Below are positions 43,552-52,152 of a stretch of DNA of 64,000 bases, piece by piece. Position 1 is the stretch's first letter. Each line of letters begins with the position of its first letter. Where the stretch lies: the NCBI RefSeq assembly GCF_018524365.1, contig NZ_JAEKFT010000002.1, positions 186,001-250,000 on the forward strand, written 5' to 3'. The stretch comes from Denitromonas iodatirespirans (lineage in GTDB: Bacteria > Pseudomonadota > Gammaproteobacteria > Burkholderiales > Rhodocyclaceae). The position numbers and the translations under genes were made by a program. The notes under the pieces were generated by a model. The model saw nothing but the letters and a program-made list of their open reading frames with translations, was not told the DNA's origin and did no database searches.

Positions 43552-45852
43552 GTGACCGAGCGCGTCTCTTTCGAATGGGCGCTGGTGACGCTGCTGTGCG
43601 CCGCGCTGGCGATGGCCGCCACCTGGGCCGGCTGGCTGTGGCGCATCGACCAGGTGGCCTACGACGCCGCCATGTCGGTGTCGCGCCCGGCGGCCGACCC
43701 ACAGGTGGTGATCGTCGCCATCGATGACCCCAGCCTGGCCGAGATCGGCCGCTGGCCGTGGCGCCGCTCGGTGCACGCCGCGCTCATCGAGCGGCTCACC
43801 CGTGCCGGTGCGCGCAGCATCGTGATGGACATCATCCTCAGCGAGCCCAACGATGCCGACCCGGCGGCCGACGCCGCCCTGGCGACGGCCATCGCCGACA
43901 GCGGCCGGGTCGTCCTGCCGCTGGTCCAGGCCACGCGAGGTAACGCCATCGTCGGCGAAGCGCCGCCGGCCCCGCTCTTTGCCGCGGCGTCGGCCGGCGT
44001 CGGCCACATCCATGTCGAGTTCGACCCCGACGGCATCGCCCGCAGCATCTACCTGTGGGAGGGCGCCGGCGCGGCACGCCATCCGCAGCTCGGTCTGGCT
44101 GCCCTGCAACAGGCCGAGCCGGCGCGCGCCACCGCCTATCCCGCGCCCGAGCCGGGCGCCGGTGCCGGCTGGCATCGCGCCGAGTGGCTGCGCATCCCCT
44201 TTGCCGGTCCGCCGGGCAGCTTCCGCTATGTGTCCTACGCCGACGTGCTGCGCGGCGATGTGGACGACGCCGTGTTGCGCGACAAGGTGGTCTTCGTCGG
44301 CGCCACCGCCGCCGGCATGGCCGACAGCGTGCCCACGCCCACCTCGGGCTTCAACCGGCCGATGCCCGGTGTCGAGGTCAACGCCAACGTCTATGCCGCC
44401 CTCAAGCGCGGCGAGGCGGTGCACCTCATGCCGCCGCCGATCGCCGCCGCGCTGGCCGGTGCCATCGTCGTGTTGCTGATGGGCCTCATGCTGCGCGCCG
44501 CGCCGCGCAACGCGCTGCTGATCGCCTTTGCCGGCTCGGCCGCCACGCTGGGGCTCGGCTGGGCGGTGCTGCAGGATGCCCTGTGGTGGTTTCCGCCGGC
44601 CGGCGCGGTGCTCGGCTGCACCCTGTGCTACCCGCTGTGGAGCTGGCGCCGGCTCGAAGCGGCGCAGCGCCATCTCGACGACCAGCTCGAAGTGCTCGAC
44701 CGCGACGCCGCCGCACTCTTCCCCGCCATGCAGATCCACCTGCCGCGCATCAAGGGCGTCGACCCCTTGCAGGCGCGCATCCGTCGGGTGGACCAGGCCG
44801 TGCAGCGCCAGCGCGACCTCCACCGCTTCGTGGTCGACACCCTCGACCACCTGCCGGTCGGCGCGGTGGTCACCAACCCCGCGCACCAGGTGATGCTGTG
44901 CAACCAGGAGGCCACGCGCCTGCTCGGCGCCGCCGCACCGCAGGCCGTGGCACAGGCCATCGCCTCGCTCGAATGGCCGCCCGGCATGCCCATCGAAGAC
45001 GGCATGCCGGTGCACGGCGGCGACACCGTGCGCACCGTCGAGCTCGATACGGCCAACGGCGCGCGCCTGCTGGTGTCGGTGGCCGGGCTGGCGGATTCGG
45101 CCGGCCGGCCCATCGGCTCGGTGTTCGGCCTGGCCGACATCACCCGCATCCACGACGCCCAGCGCAGCCGCGAAGAGACCATGCACTACCTGTCGCACGA
45201 CATGCGCTCGCCGATCGCCTCCATCCTCACCCTGATCGAGACCGAGCAACTGCTCGACGACAGCGACGCGCGCGACCCGGCCCTGCTCGGCCAGCTCGCC
45301 CGCTACGCGCGCTCGGCACTCAATCTGGCCGACGACCTATTCCGCCTGGTGCGCGCCGACGCCATCGACGCCAGCCAGTTCAAGGAAATCAGTCTGGCCG
45401 CCGTGATGCAGGACGCCGCCGACGAAATCTGGGCGCTGGCCAAGGCCCGCGGCACCACCGTGGCGCTGGAGATCGACGCCCACGGGCATGACGAAGGCTA
45501 TGTGCGCGGCGACCGCGACCTGCTGCGCCGGGCGCTGGTCAACCTGCTCGGCAATGCCGTCAAATACGGCGCCGCCGACAGCACCATCGAGTTGGCGCTG
45601 CGCCGCGATGCCGCCTTCTGGGTGGTGTCGGTGCGCGACCATGGCGAGGGCATCCGGCAAGACCTGCTGCCGCGCCTGTTTCACCGCTTCGGCCGCCTGC
45701 CCACCGCCGCCAGCCGGCGCGAAGCCGGCATCGGCCTCGGGCTGATGATCGTCAAGACGGTGGCCGAACGCCACGGCGGGCGCGCCTCGGTGCACAGCCA
45801 GCCCGGCCAGGGCACCACTTTCAGCCTGCACCTGCCGGTGCTGGCGGCATGA
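43552..45852 (+). CDS. CHASE2-domain sensor histidine kinase
   Basis: A 766-residue sensor kinase: one N-terminal helix (8-28), a periplasmic CHASE2 domain (about 35-290; VVIVAIDDPSLAEIGRWPWRRSVHAALIERL, FNRPMPGVEVNANVYAALKRGE), three more helices (about 295-365), a PAS-like region (about 440-530), then a HisKA domain (H-box YLSHDMRSPIAS) and HATPase (NLLGNAVKYG, VRDHGEGI, GIGLGLMIVKT). It probably phosphorylates the response regulator at 40577. GTG start 43552. CHASE2 ligands are unknown. Confidence 0.9.
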   Translation: MTERVSFEWALVTLLCAALAMAATWAGWLWRIDQVAYDAAMSVSRPAADPQVVIVAIDDPSLAEIGRWPWRRSVHAALIERLTRAGARSIVMDIILSEPNDADPAADAALATAIADSGRVVLPLVQATRGNAIVGEAPPAPLFAAASAGVGHIHVEFDPDGIARSIYLWEGAGAARHPQLGLAALQQAEPARATAYPAPEPGAGAGWHRAEWLRIPFAGPPGSFRYVSYADVLRGDVDDAVLRDKVVFVGATAAGMADSVPTPTSGFNRPMPGVEVNANVYAALKRGEAVHLMPPPIAAALAGAIVVLLMGLMLRAAPRNALLIAFAGSAATLGLGWAVLQDALWWFPPAGAVLGCTLCYPLWSWRRLEAAQRHLDDQLEVLDRDAAALFPAMQIHLPRIKGVDPLQARIRRVDQAVQRQRDLHRFVVDTLDHLPVGAVVTNPAHQVMLCNQEATRLLGAAAPQAVAQAIASLEWPPGMPIEDGMPVHGGDTVRTVELDTANGARLLVSVAGLADSAGRPIGSVFGLADITRIHDAQRSREETMHYLSHDMRSPIASILTLIETEQLLDDSDARDPALLGQLARYARSALNLADDLFRLVRADAIDASQFKEISLAAVMQDAADEIWALAKARGTTVALEIDAHGHDEGYVRGDRDLLRRALVNLLGNAVKYGAADSTIELALRRDAAFWVVSVRDHGEGIRQDLLPRLFHRFGRLPTAASRREAGIGLGLMIVKTVAERHGGRASVHSQPGQGTTFSLHLPVLAA

Positions 45853-45867
45853 GGGCTCCCAGCGTAG

Positions 45868-45885
45868 GGCGGGTTTCAACCCGCC
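45868..45885. repeat. Short REP-like hairpin
   Basis: GGCGGGTT-TC-AACCCGCC, preceded by GTAG, in the 85-bp gap between the kinase gene and the AsmA-like gene. Related stems occur at 47366-47390 and 52126-52143. Confidence 0.6.
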
Positions 45886-45937
45886 ACCCCATGCCCGCGC
45901 CGAATGGTCGTCCCATCGCGCTGCCACGGTTGTCGCC

Positions 45938-47368
45938 ATGACCGTACCCAAGCGTCCCCGCCGTCGCAGTCTGCGCATCCTGCTGCTGGTGGCGGGCGTG
46001 CTGCTAGTCTGTGTCGTGACGCTCTGGCAATTCGCTGATCGTTGGCTGGCCCAGACGCTGGCCGTACAGGTCAACGCCCATGTCGCCGGTCATCTGCGCA
46101 TCGACGGGCCGGTGTCGCTGCAAGTCTTCCCGCCGCGGCTGGCCCTCGCCGACGTCTCCTGGCGGGGGCCGGGCGAGACCCCCAGCCGGCTGCAGATCGA
46201 CCATCTCGCCATGGCCAGCGACTGGACCGGCAAGGACGGCACCCGGCCGCTCTCCGTGGACCTCGACGGCGTGCGCGGCCAGTTGCGCCAGCAGGCCGAC
46301 GGCCGGTGGCAGGTGCCGGCGCCCGCCGGCGAAACGGCCGGCTCCGGCATGCCGCTGCGCCTCGCCCGCCTCGACCTGTCGGACATGCGCATGGCGCTGC
46401 TCGGCCACGGCACGCCGCCTGCGACGCTGCGTGTCGAGCGCGCCCAAGTCACCGAATCCCCTGGCAGCTGGCAAGCCACGGTCGACGGCGGCGCCGCGCA
46501 GGCCGACACCCAGCTCGACGGCCGCCTGACCGCCACCCTGCAAACGACGCCCACCGGCCCGCAATTGGCCGATGTCACCGCCCACCTCGCCGGCGCAGTC
46601 GGCGCCACCCGCATCGACCGGCTCACTCTCACGCTCGCCAGCGCGCGGCAAACGCCGGACGGCGCCTTCCGCGCCGATGGCCTCGCTGCCGAGTTGCAGG
46701 CCCAGCAAGGCACGCAGCAGCTGCGCCTCAGCACCCGCGCCGCCACCGCAGCCCATGCCGACGCGCGTAGCGAACTCCTCGGCACCCACATCCAGGCCAC
46801 GCTGACCCCCGCCGGCCCGGCCGAGTCGGCCACCGCCACGCTCGACGGCGCCGACCTGCAACTCGCCGCCGGCCACCTCACCGCCACCGGCACCCTGCAG
46901 TTGGCCACCACGCTGCCCGCCGGCCCGGTCGACCTCGCGGCCGACGCCATGCAATTGACCGCCGATCTGGCCGCCCGCCGCGTCGAGGCCCGGTCGCCGA
47001 GCCTGCACGTCCACCTGCCCGACCCCGCCAAGCCGGGCGCCCAGCTCAGGCTCGATGCCGAGATGGCCGGCCATTGGGACATGGACGCACGGCGCGGCGC
47101 CGGCACAGTGAGCGCGCAGGTCGAGCGCAGCCGCCTCGACGGTCAATGGCATGTGGATCTGGACAATGCGCGCTGGCTGGCCGTGCAGGCCCGGGTGGAC
47201 CGGCTCAACCTGGATCGCTGGCGGCCGCCAAGCCGCCCGTCGAGCGAGCCGCTGCCGCTCGACGCTTGGCGCGACTGGCCGGTGCAACTCGACCTGCAGG
47301 TCGGCCGCCTGCGCATGGAAGGCATCGACGCGCGCGACACCCGCCTGCGGATCAACACCTCGCCGTAG
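45938..47368 (+). CDS. AsmA-family protein, apparently truncated
   Basis: An N-terminal anchor helix (about 12-30) is followed by an AsmA-type beta-rich region (NAHVAGHLRIDGPVSLQVFPPRLALADVSW, 476 residues in all). AsmA-like proteins shape the outer membrane and lipid transport, and usually end with a conserved C-terminal AsmA domain. Here the protein stops at LRMEGIDARDTRLRINTSP, where that final domain normally begins its repeats, and the stop codon TAG is part of a REP-like motif (GTAGGGCC). It therefore looks cut by a repeat insertion or deletion; a functional shorter form is not excluded. Confidence 0.7.
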   Translation: MTVPKRPRRRSLRILLLVAGVLLVCVVTLWQFADRWLAQTLAVQVNAHVAGHLRIDGPVSLQVFPPRLALADVSWRGPGETPSRLQIDHLAMASDWTGKDGTRPLSVDLDGVRGQLRQQADGRWQVPAPAGETAGSGMPLRLARLDLSDMRMALLGHGTPPATLRVERAQVTESPGSWQATVDGGAAQADTQLDGRLTATLQTTPTGPQLADVTAHLAGAVGATRIDRLTLTLASARQTPDGAFRADGLAAELQAQQGTQQLRLSTRAATAAHADARSELLGTHIQATLTPAGPAESATATLDGADLQLAAGHLTATGTLQLATTLPAGPVDLAADAMQLTADLAARRVEARSPSLHVHLPDPAKPGAQLRLDAEMAGHWDMDARRGAGTVSAQVERSRLDGQWHVDLDNARWLAVQARVDRLNLDRWRPPSRPSSEPLPLDAWRDWPVQLDLQVGRLRMEGIDARDTRLRINTSP

Positions 47369-47390
47369 GGCCAATTTCAACCGGCCAAAA
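47364..47390. repeat. Degenerate REP-like motif at the AsmA stop
   Basis: GTAGGGCC then TTTCAACC and GGCC resembles the hairpin at 45868 (GTAGGGCGGGTTTCAACCCGCC), with several mismatches. It overlaps the AsmA stop codon. Confidence 0.5.
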
Positions 47391-47395
47391 AACCG

Positions 47396-48016
47396 CTAGC
47401 GCCGCACCGAATAGATCGGCAGATGCCACTTGAAGCGGATCGACAACAGCCGGATCGTGCAGATCACCCCGCCGGCCGCCAGTGCCGCCACATCATGACC
47501 CACCCCCGCCTCGGGCAGCGCGATCAGCACCAGCGCCCCCAGCCACGCCGCACTGCCATACAAGGTGCCGCCAAACACCACCGGCGCCTCGTTGCACAAC
47601 ACATCGCGCAGGATCCCGCCGAACACCCCGGTCACCACCCCCATCAGGCTCGCCACCAGCCACGGCGCCCCATGCGCCAGCGCCACCGACGTGCCCACCA
47701 CGGTAAACAGCGACAGTCCGATCGCATCCGGCAGCAAAAACAACTGCGCCGGCAAGCGCACCCGCCGCGCCAGCAGGAAGGTGACCACCCCCGCCACCAG
47801 CGCCGTGATCAGGTAGGCCTGATCGGCAATCCAGAACACCGTGCGGTCGAGCAGCATGTCGCGCAACGACCCGCCGCCCAGCGCCGCCGCCAGCGCGACG
47901 ACCACCATGCCGAACAGATCGAAGGGTTTGCGCCCCGCCTCCAGCACGCCCGAGGCCGCATTGACCGCCGCCCCGGCGAGACCGAGGCCATAGATGAGAG
48001 GTTCGATGCCTTGCAT
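47396..48016 (-). CDS. TRIC-family (UPF0126) cation channel
   Basis: A 206-residue membrane protein with seven helices in two repeats. Repeat one has GLALAGAAVNAASGVLEAGRKPFDLFGMV and GGGSLRDMLLDR; repeat two has GVVTGVFGGILRDVLCNE. These match bacterial TRIC/YicG proteins, potassium-permeable trimeric channels. ATG 48016 is used. Convergent with the AsmA gene. Confidence 0.88.
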   Translation of the reverse strand: MQGIEPLIYGLGLAGAAVNAASGVLEAGRKPFDLFGMVVVALAAALGGGSLRDMLLDRTVFWIADQAYLITALVAGVVTFLLARRVRLPAQLFLLPDAIGLSLFTVVGTSVALAHGAPWLVASLMGVVTGVFGGILRDVLCNEAPVVFGGTLYGSAAWLGALVLIALPEAGVGHDVAALAAGGVICTIRLLSIRFKWHLPIYSVRR

Positions 48017-48207
48017 GGGGCGGAGGATAGCAGGGGGTGGCGGGGTGCGGTTTGCGTGTTTGAGCTGAACCATGGCCGAAGCGCGCCGGGTCCGCTGATG
48101 CGCGATGCGTTCGTCGTAGGATGGGCAACTCGTTCCCCATCATCGTGTCGCGCGACCGTTGATCGAAACTGGAACGGCGACCGTCCGGGAGCTGATGGCC
48201 TTTTATG

Positions 48208-48286
48208 TAGGGCGGATCAGCGAAGCGTCATCCGCCGAATTCCACCACTTCAATCACCGCATGTGGCGGAAGGCGCTCCGCTTTTT
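48208..48286. repeat. REP/BIME pair
   Basis: GGCGGAT (48211-48217) pairs with ATCCGCC (48230-48236) around AGCGAAGCG, the typical proteobacterial REP motif; a second, inverted and truncated unit (GGCGGAAGGCGCTCCGC) follows. Confidence 0.75.
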
Positions 48287-48288
48287 CT

Positions 48289-48329
48289 TCGTACACGGGG
48301 CGCCGCGTCTTCCGATGCCCCGTGTACGA
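48289..48329. repeat. 13-bp inverted repeat with 15-base loop
   Basis: TCGTACACGGGGC (48289-48301) and its exact reverse complement (48317-48329). No T-run follows, so it is not a clear terminator; its role is unknown. Confidence 0.7.
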
Positions 48330-48557
48330 CTTTACCCACAAGAGGTATTCTCACAACGCGAGAGGGTGGTCCCGATAGCAAGCTTGTTTGACGGATAATC
48401 CGACAGGCATCGCGAATGGACATTCGAAGATTCTGACTCTCGCTTGCTGCCCGAGATATCAGTGGATATCCGCACTCCGGTGTCTGGGTAAATGCTGTTG
48501 GGCGGCACAGAACTCGCATCCGAGCAAACCCGCCCACGCCAATCTACTTCCGTCGTC

Positions 48558-48953
48558 ATGCCCAGCACTCTCATCGAAGTTCGCCGCAGCTACACGTTGG
48601 AGCAAGAAGCCCGCATCATCGAAGCCGTTCATTCGGCGTTGATCGAGGGCTTCAAGATTCCTCAGGGCGACCGGTGCATTCGGCTCGTCACACATGAGCC
48701 ACATCGCTTCGTTGTGCCTGAGGACAAGCGCCAGCCCGAGTTGTACACACTTGTCACGATCAGTGCCTTCTCTGGACGTTCGCTTGAGGCGAAACGCCGT
48801 CTTTACCAGTCGCTGATTCGTCATCTGGCAGGGGTAGGAATTCCGGCGGACCACATCAAGATCATGCTCAATGAAATCCCCGGCGAAAACTGGGGTCTAG
48901 CCGGCGGAAAGCCCGGTTCGGAAATTGACCTTGGCTATAACGTCGAGATCTGA
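48558..48953 (+). CDS. Tautomerase-superfamily protein
   Basis: A 131-residue tautomerase-like protein with Pro directly after the initiator Met (PSTLIEVRR), the catalytic base of the 4-oxalocrotonate tautomerase superfamily, and two related halves: EARIIEAVHSALIEGFKIP and LTVT-like YTLVTISAFSGRSLEAKRRLYQSLI. The pattern MLNEIPGENWGLAGGKPGSEIDLGY fits the longer (about 130-residue) subgroup. Its base composition is AT-richer than neighbours and it lies between REP repeats, suggesting horizontal gain. ATG 48558 is required for the N-terminal Pro. Confidence 0.82.
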   Translation: MPSTLIEVRRSYTLEQEARIIEAVHSALIEGFKIPQGDRCIRLVTHEPHRFVVPEDKRQPELYTLVTISAFSGRSLEAKRRLYQSLIRHLAGVGIPADHIKIMLNEIPGENWGLAGGKPGSEIDLGYNVEI

Positions 48954-49026
48954 GAGCCACCGGCCTCCATGATCGAGCGGATACGCCGTCGGGGGGCCGG
49001 CTGCTTCGAGCGTTGACGTTGTAGCA

Positions 49027-49125
49027 AGCGTAGCCCGGACAAGGCCCGAAGGGCCGCCTCCGGGATCGGTCGGCGGATCGGGCTCTGATCTCGGATTGCG
49101 CCTCGCTTCATCCGGCCGACGACTC
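49027..49125. repeat. REP/BIME-like repeats after the tautomerase gene
   Basis: GTAGCCCGGA...CCGGG (about 49029-49066) is a classic REP stem, and CGGATTGCGCCTCGC with TCATCCGG (about 49098-49123) is the inverse-orientation partner. The 252 bp before the nitronate monooxygenase contain nothing else recognisable. Confidence 0.6.
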
Positions 49126-49205
49126 ATCGGAGCACATCAGGTTTCCGGCACACCGAAAACGGCCGACAATCCGCCTGTCACCGTTCGCTGCCGAAGGAGC
49201 CCGCC

Positions 49206-50153
49206 ATGTCTCTCCCCGCCGCTTTCCAATCCACGCTCCGCCTGCCGGCCATTGCCGCGCCGATGTTCCTGGTCTCCGGCCCCGAGCTGGTGATCGCGGC
49301 CTGCCGGGCCGGGGTGGCTGGGTCCTTCCCGGCGCTGAATGCGCGTACCAGCGAGTTGCTGGACGAATGGCTGGGCGAGATCAACGCGGCGCTGGCGGTG
49401 ACGCCGTGTGCGCCCTACGGGGTGAATCTGATCCTGCATGCCAGTAACCCGCGGGTGCGGCCGGATCTGGATTTGCTGGTCAAGCACAAGGTGCCCTTCG
49501 TCATCACCAGCCTGGGGCATCCGGGCGAGGTGGTGGAGGCGGTGAAGAGTTACGGTGGGGTGGTGTTTTCGGATGTGATCCATGCCTACCATGCGCGCAA
49601 GGCGATGGGGGCGGGGGTGGATGGCATCATCGCGGTGGCGGCGGGGGCCGGCGGGCATGCGGGGTCGCAAAGCCCGTTCAGCCTGGTGCGCGAGATCCGC
49701 GAGTTCTGGCATGGCACGCTGGTGCTGGCCGGCGCGATGTCGGACGGCGCAGGGGTGCGCGCGGCGGAGGTGATGGGGGCGGACCTCGCTTACCTGGGCA
49801 CGCGCTTCATCGCCACGCAGGAGGCGATGGCGCAGGTGGCGTACAAGCAGATGCTGGTCGACTGCGGGGCGGACGACATCGTCTATACCGATGCGGTGTC
49901 GGGCACCAATGCCAACTTCCTGTGGCCGAGCCTGGCGGCGGCGGGCTTCTCGCGCGAGCAGCTCACGCTCAGCCTGGGCAAGGGCAAGATCAAGGACATG
50001 CAGGACGAGGCCAAGGCCTGGCGCGATGTGTGGAGCGCCGGCCACGGGGTGGCGACGATCCACGACATCCCGACCGTGGCCGAATTGGTGGCGCGCCTCG
50101 GTGCGGAATACGACGCCGCCTGCGCGCTGGGCCGGAGCGCTGCCTGCCGGTGA
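49206..50153 (+). CDS. Nitronate monooxygenase
   Basis: A 315-residue FMN TIM-barrel of the 2-nitropropane dioxygenase family. IAAPMFLVSGPELVIAACRAG, AAGAGGHAGSQSPF (catalytic His near 158) and AGAMSDGAGVRAAEVMGADLAYLGTRF are family motifs. It oxidises alkyl nitronates and protects from compounds such as propionate-3-nitronate. AAGGAG upstream of ATG 49206 is strong. Liv permease genes follow on the same strand 49 bp on. Confidence 0.9.
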   Translation: MSLPAAFQSTLRLPAIAAPMFLVSGPELVIAACRAGVAGSFPALNARTSELLDEWLGEINAALAVTPCAPYGVNLILHASNPRVRPDLDLLVKHKVPFVITSLGHPGEVVEAVKSYGGVVFSDVIHAYHARKAMGAGVDGIIAVAAGAGGHAGSQSPFSLVREIREFWHGTLVLAGAMSDGAGVRAAEVMGADLAYLGTRFIATQEAMAQVAYKQMLVDCGADDIVYTDAVSGTNANFLWPSLAAAGFSREQLTLSLGKGKIKDMQDEAKAWRDVWSAGHGVATIHDIPTVAELVARLGAEYDAACALGRSAACR

Positions 50154-50202
50154 GGCGGCGACCGGGCCGGCGCCGCGGCCCGGAGCGGGTATCCTGCGCC
50201 CC

Positions 50203-51066
50203 ATGATCGGGCAGATTCTTCTCAGCGGACTGGCCACCGGCTGCATCTACGGGCTGGTGGCGCTGTCCTTCGTGCTGGTTTACAAGGCCACCGAGGCGGT
50301 CAGTTTCATGCAGGGCGAGCTGCTGATGGTCGGCGCCTTTGCCGCGGTGCTGCTGTCGGCCGCCGCCGGCTGGCCGGCCTGGGTGGCGGTGCTGGCCAGC
50401 GTGCTGCTGCTGGCGCTGGCCGGGGCGCTGATCGAGCGGCTGGCGCTGCGCCGGGCGATGGGCCAGCCGCATCTGACCGCGGTGCTGCTCACCTTCGGCC
50501 TGGGGCTGGTGCTGCGCGGTGCGGTCACCACCGTGCCCGAGGCCACGCACCGCGCCCATCTGCTGAGCCTGCCGGGGCTGGGCGGGCAGGTGGCCTGGGG
50601 TGACATGGTGGCGAGCGGCGCCCAGCTCGGGGTGATCGCCGCCACGCTGCTGAGCTGTGCGGCGTTGGCGGCCTTTTTTCGCTACACCCGGGTCGGCCTC
50701 GCCTTGCGCGCCTGTTCGGAGAACCCGCGTATCGCATCGATGATGGGGGTCTCGGTGCCGGCCATGCACACCCTGGCCTGGGCGCTCGGTGCGGCGTTGG
50801 CGGCGCTGGCCGGCAGCCTGATGGCGCCGGTCACCTTCGTGCATCCGGGCATGGGGGTGGTGGCGCTCAAGGCGTTTCCGGCGGCGGTGATCGGCGGCAT
50901 GCACAGCCTGCCCGGCGCGCTGGCCGGCGGGGTGTTCATCGGCGTGCTCGAAGCGCTGGCCGGGCGCTACCTGCCCGAGGGCGTCAATCATGTGGCGGCC
51001 TATGCGCTGATGCTGGTCGCGCTGCTGTGTTTTCCGCGCGGGCTGTTCGGCGGGCGGGCCGCATGA
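50203..51066 (+). CDS. livH: Branched-chain amino acid-type ABC permease (LivH)
   Basis: A 287-residue permease with eight or so helices; GLATGCIYGLVALSFVLVYKATE is the typical LivH start, and RYTRVGLALRACSENPRIASMMGVSVPAMHTLAWALGAALAALAGSL is the coupling region. It pairs with LivM, whose start overlaps the stop by four bases. No LivG or LivF ATPase gene lies beside it, so the ATPases must be encoded elsewhere. The substrate is a guess. Confidence 0.88.
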   Translation: MIGQILLSGLATGCIYGLVALSFVLVYKATEAVSFMQGELLMVGAFAAVLLSAAAGWPAWVAVLASVLLLALAGALIERLALRRAMGQPHLTAVLLTFGLGLVLRGAVTTVPEATHRAHLLSLPGLGGQVAWGDMVASGAQLGVIAATLLSCAALAAFFRYTRVGLALRACSENPRIASMMGVSVPAMHTLAWALGAALAALAGSLMAPVTFVHPGMGVVALKAFPAAVIGGMHSLPGALAGGVFIGVLEALAGRYLPEGVNHVAAYALMLVALLCFPRGLFGGRAA

Positions 51067-51980
51067 GGCCGGCGCTCGCGCTGCTGGCCCTGGCCGCCGT
51101 GGCGTTGGCCGTGCTCGGGGTGGACTACGGCCTGAGCCAGCTGGCCTTTGTCGCCACCTGGGCGGTGGCCGGGTTGGGGCTGGTGATCATCCTCGGCCAG
51201 AGCGGGCAGATCTCGCTCGGCCACGGGGCCTTTCTGGCGGTGGGCGCCTATGTGCAGGCGGGCTGGGTGGCGCTGGGCGCGCCGCCGCTGCTGGGGCTGG
51301 GCCTGGCGCTGGCGGCCGGCGCTCTGCTGGGCGGGCTGGCCAGCTTGCCGGGGCGGCGTCTTGGCGGCCTGGCCTTCGGCATGAGTACGCTGGCGGTGGC
51401 CTTGATCGTGGAGGAGGCGTTGGTACGCTTCGACGGCCTCACCGGCGGCGCGTCGGGCCTGAGCGTGCCGCCGCTGGTGGTGGCGGGCTGGACGGCGAGC
51501 GATCCGCTGGCGCAGTGCGCGGTGAGCGCGGCGGTGCTGGCATTGGCGCTGCTGGCCTGCCGACGGCTGCGGGATTCGCGCCTCGGGCGGGCGTGGCGTG
51601 CGGTGCGCGACGATGAAGTCGCGGCGGCGGCCAGCGGCATCGACACCGGCGCGGTCAAGCTGCGCGCATTCGCGGTGGGCGGGGCGCTGGGGGCCCTGGC
51701 CGGCGCTTTGTATGCGCACTGGCTGGGCTATCTGAGCCCCGAGCAGTTCGGCCTGCCGCTGTCTTTCGAGTTGCTGATGCTGGCCTTCGTCGGCGGTGCG
51801 AGCCGGCTGATGGGCGCGGTGTGGGGGGCGGTGGTGATCGTCGCGCTGCCGCAGGCGATTGCCCTGGTGCGCGAGGCGCTGCCGGCCGGCGTGGCCAATC
51901 TGGCGGGGCTGGAACTGCTCGGCTTCGGACTGGTGCTGGTGGCGGTGGTGCTGTGGCGCCCGGCCGGGCTGGCACGCTGA
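51063..51980 (+). CDS. livM: Branched-chain amino acid-type ABC permease (LivM)
   Basis: A 305-residue partner permease. QISLGHGAFLAVGAY, LGRAWRAVRDDEVAAAASGIDTGAVKLRAFAVGGALGALAGALYAHWLGYLSPEQF are LivM motifs. It starts inside the livH stop codon (ATGA). A substrate-binding protein of the matching type is encoded at 53795, beyond a DUF945 gene on the opposite strand. Confidence 0.9.
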   Translation: MRPALALLALAAVALAVLGVDYGLSQLAFVATWAVAGLGLVIILGQSGQISLGHGAFLAVGAYVQAGWVALGAPPLLGLGLALAAGALLGGLASLPGRRLGGLAFGMSTLAVALIVEEALVRFDGLTGGASGLSVPPLVVAGWTASDPLAQCAVSAAVLALALLACRRLRDSRLGRAWRAVRDDEVAAAASGIDTGAVKLRAFAVGGALGALAGALYAHWLGYLSPEQFGLPLSFELLMLAFVGGASRLMGAVWGAVVIVALPQAIALVREALPAGVANLAGLELLGFGLVLVAVVLWRPAGLAR

Positions 51981-52081
51981 GGCCACGGAGAAGCGCCGCT
52001 GACGGCGTTGCGCGCCCTTGCCGTGCTATTCGCACTGTCTGCGGGCGCGCGCCTTGTCAGCGGCGCTTCTGCGCCGTGGCC
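51981..52081. repeat. Long palindromic repeat after livM (about 101 bp)
   Basis: Matching arms GGCCACGG (51981-51988)/CCGTGGCC (52074-52081), AAGCGCCGCTGAC (51991-52003)/GTCAGCGGCGCTT (52056-52068), GCGCGCCC (52010-52017)/GGGCGCGC (52043-52050) and GTGC/GCAC inside form one long hairpin. Composition resembles the element at 25721 in architecture but not sequence. It lacks a T-run. Confidence 0.75.
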
Positions 52082-52125
52082 GGGGCGGGCTTGAAACGGT
52101 TTCCTGCGGTGTTCAAAGTGACGTT

Positions 52126-52143
52126 GGCGGGGTGAAACCCGCC
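52126..52143. repeat. Short GGCGGG/CCCGCC hairpin
   Basis: GGCGGG-GTGAAA-CCCGCC lies in the livM-DUF945 gap and resembles the hairpin at 45868. Confidence 0.5.
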
Positions 52144-52152
52144 CCACGGGGT

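Larger units (their letters stand above)
48017..48557. other. Intergenic region with REP repeats and a palindrome
   Basis: These 541 bp hold several repeat scars: a hairpin GATGGG/CCCATC within 48116-48142, a BIME-like unit (GTAGGGCGGAT...ATCCGCC, 48208-48236, followed by a partial inverse copy to about 48285), and a 13-bp palindrome at 48289-48329. From about 48340 the base composition is AT-richer up to the tautomerase gene. No gene was found in it. Confidence 0.6.

Noticed and set aside
48289-48329. An integron attC site or terminator
   Set aside because: No integrase, no attC core sites and no T-run; only a simple palindrome.
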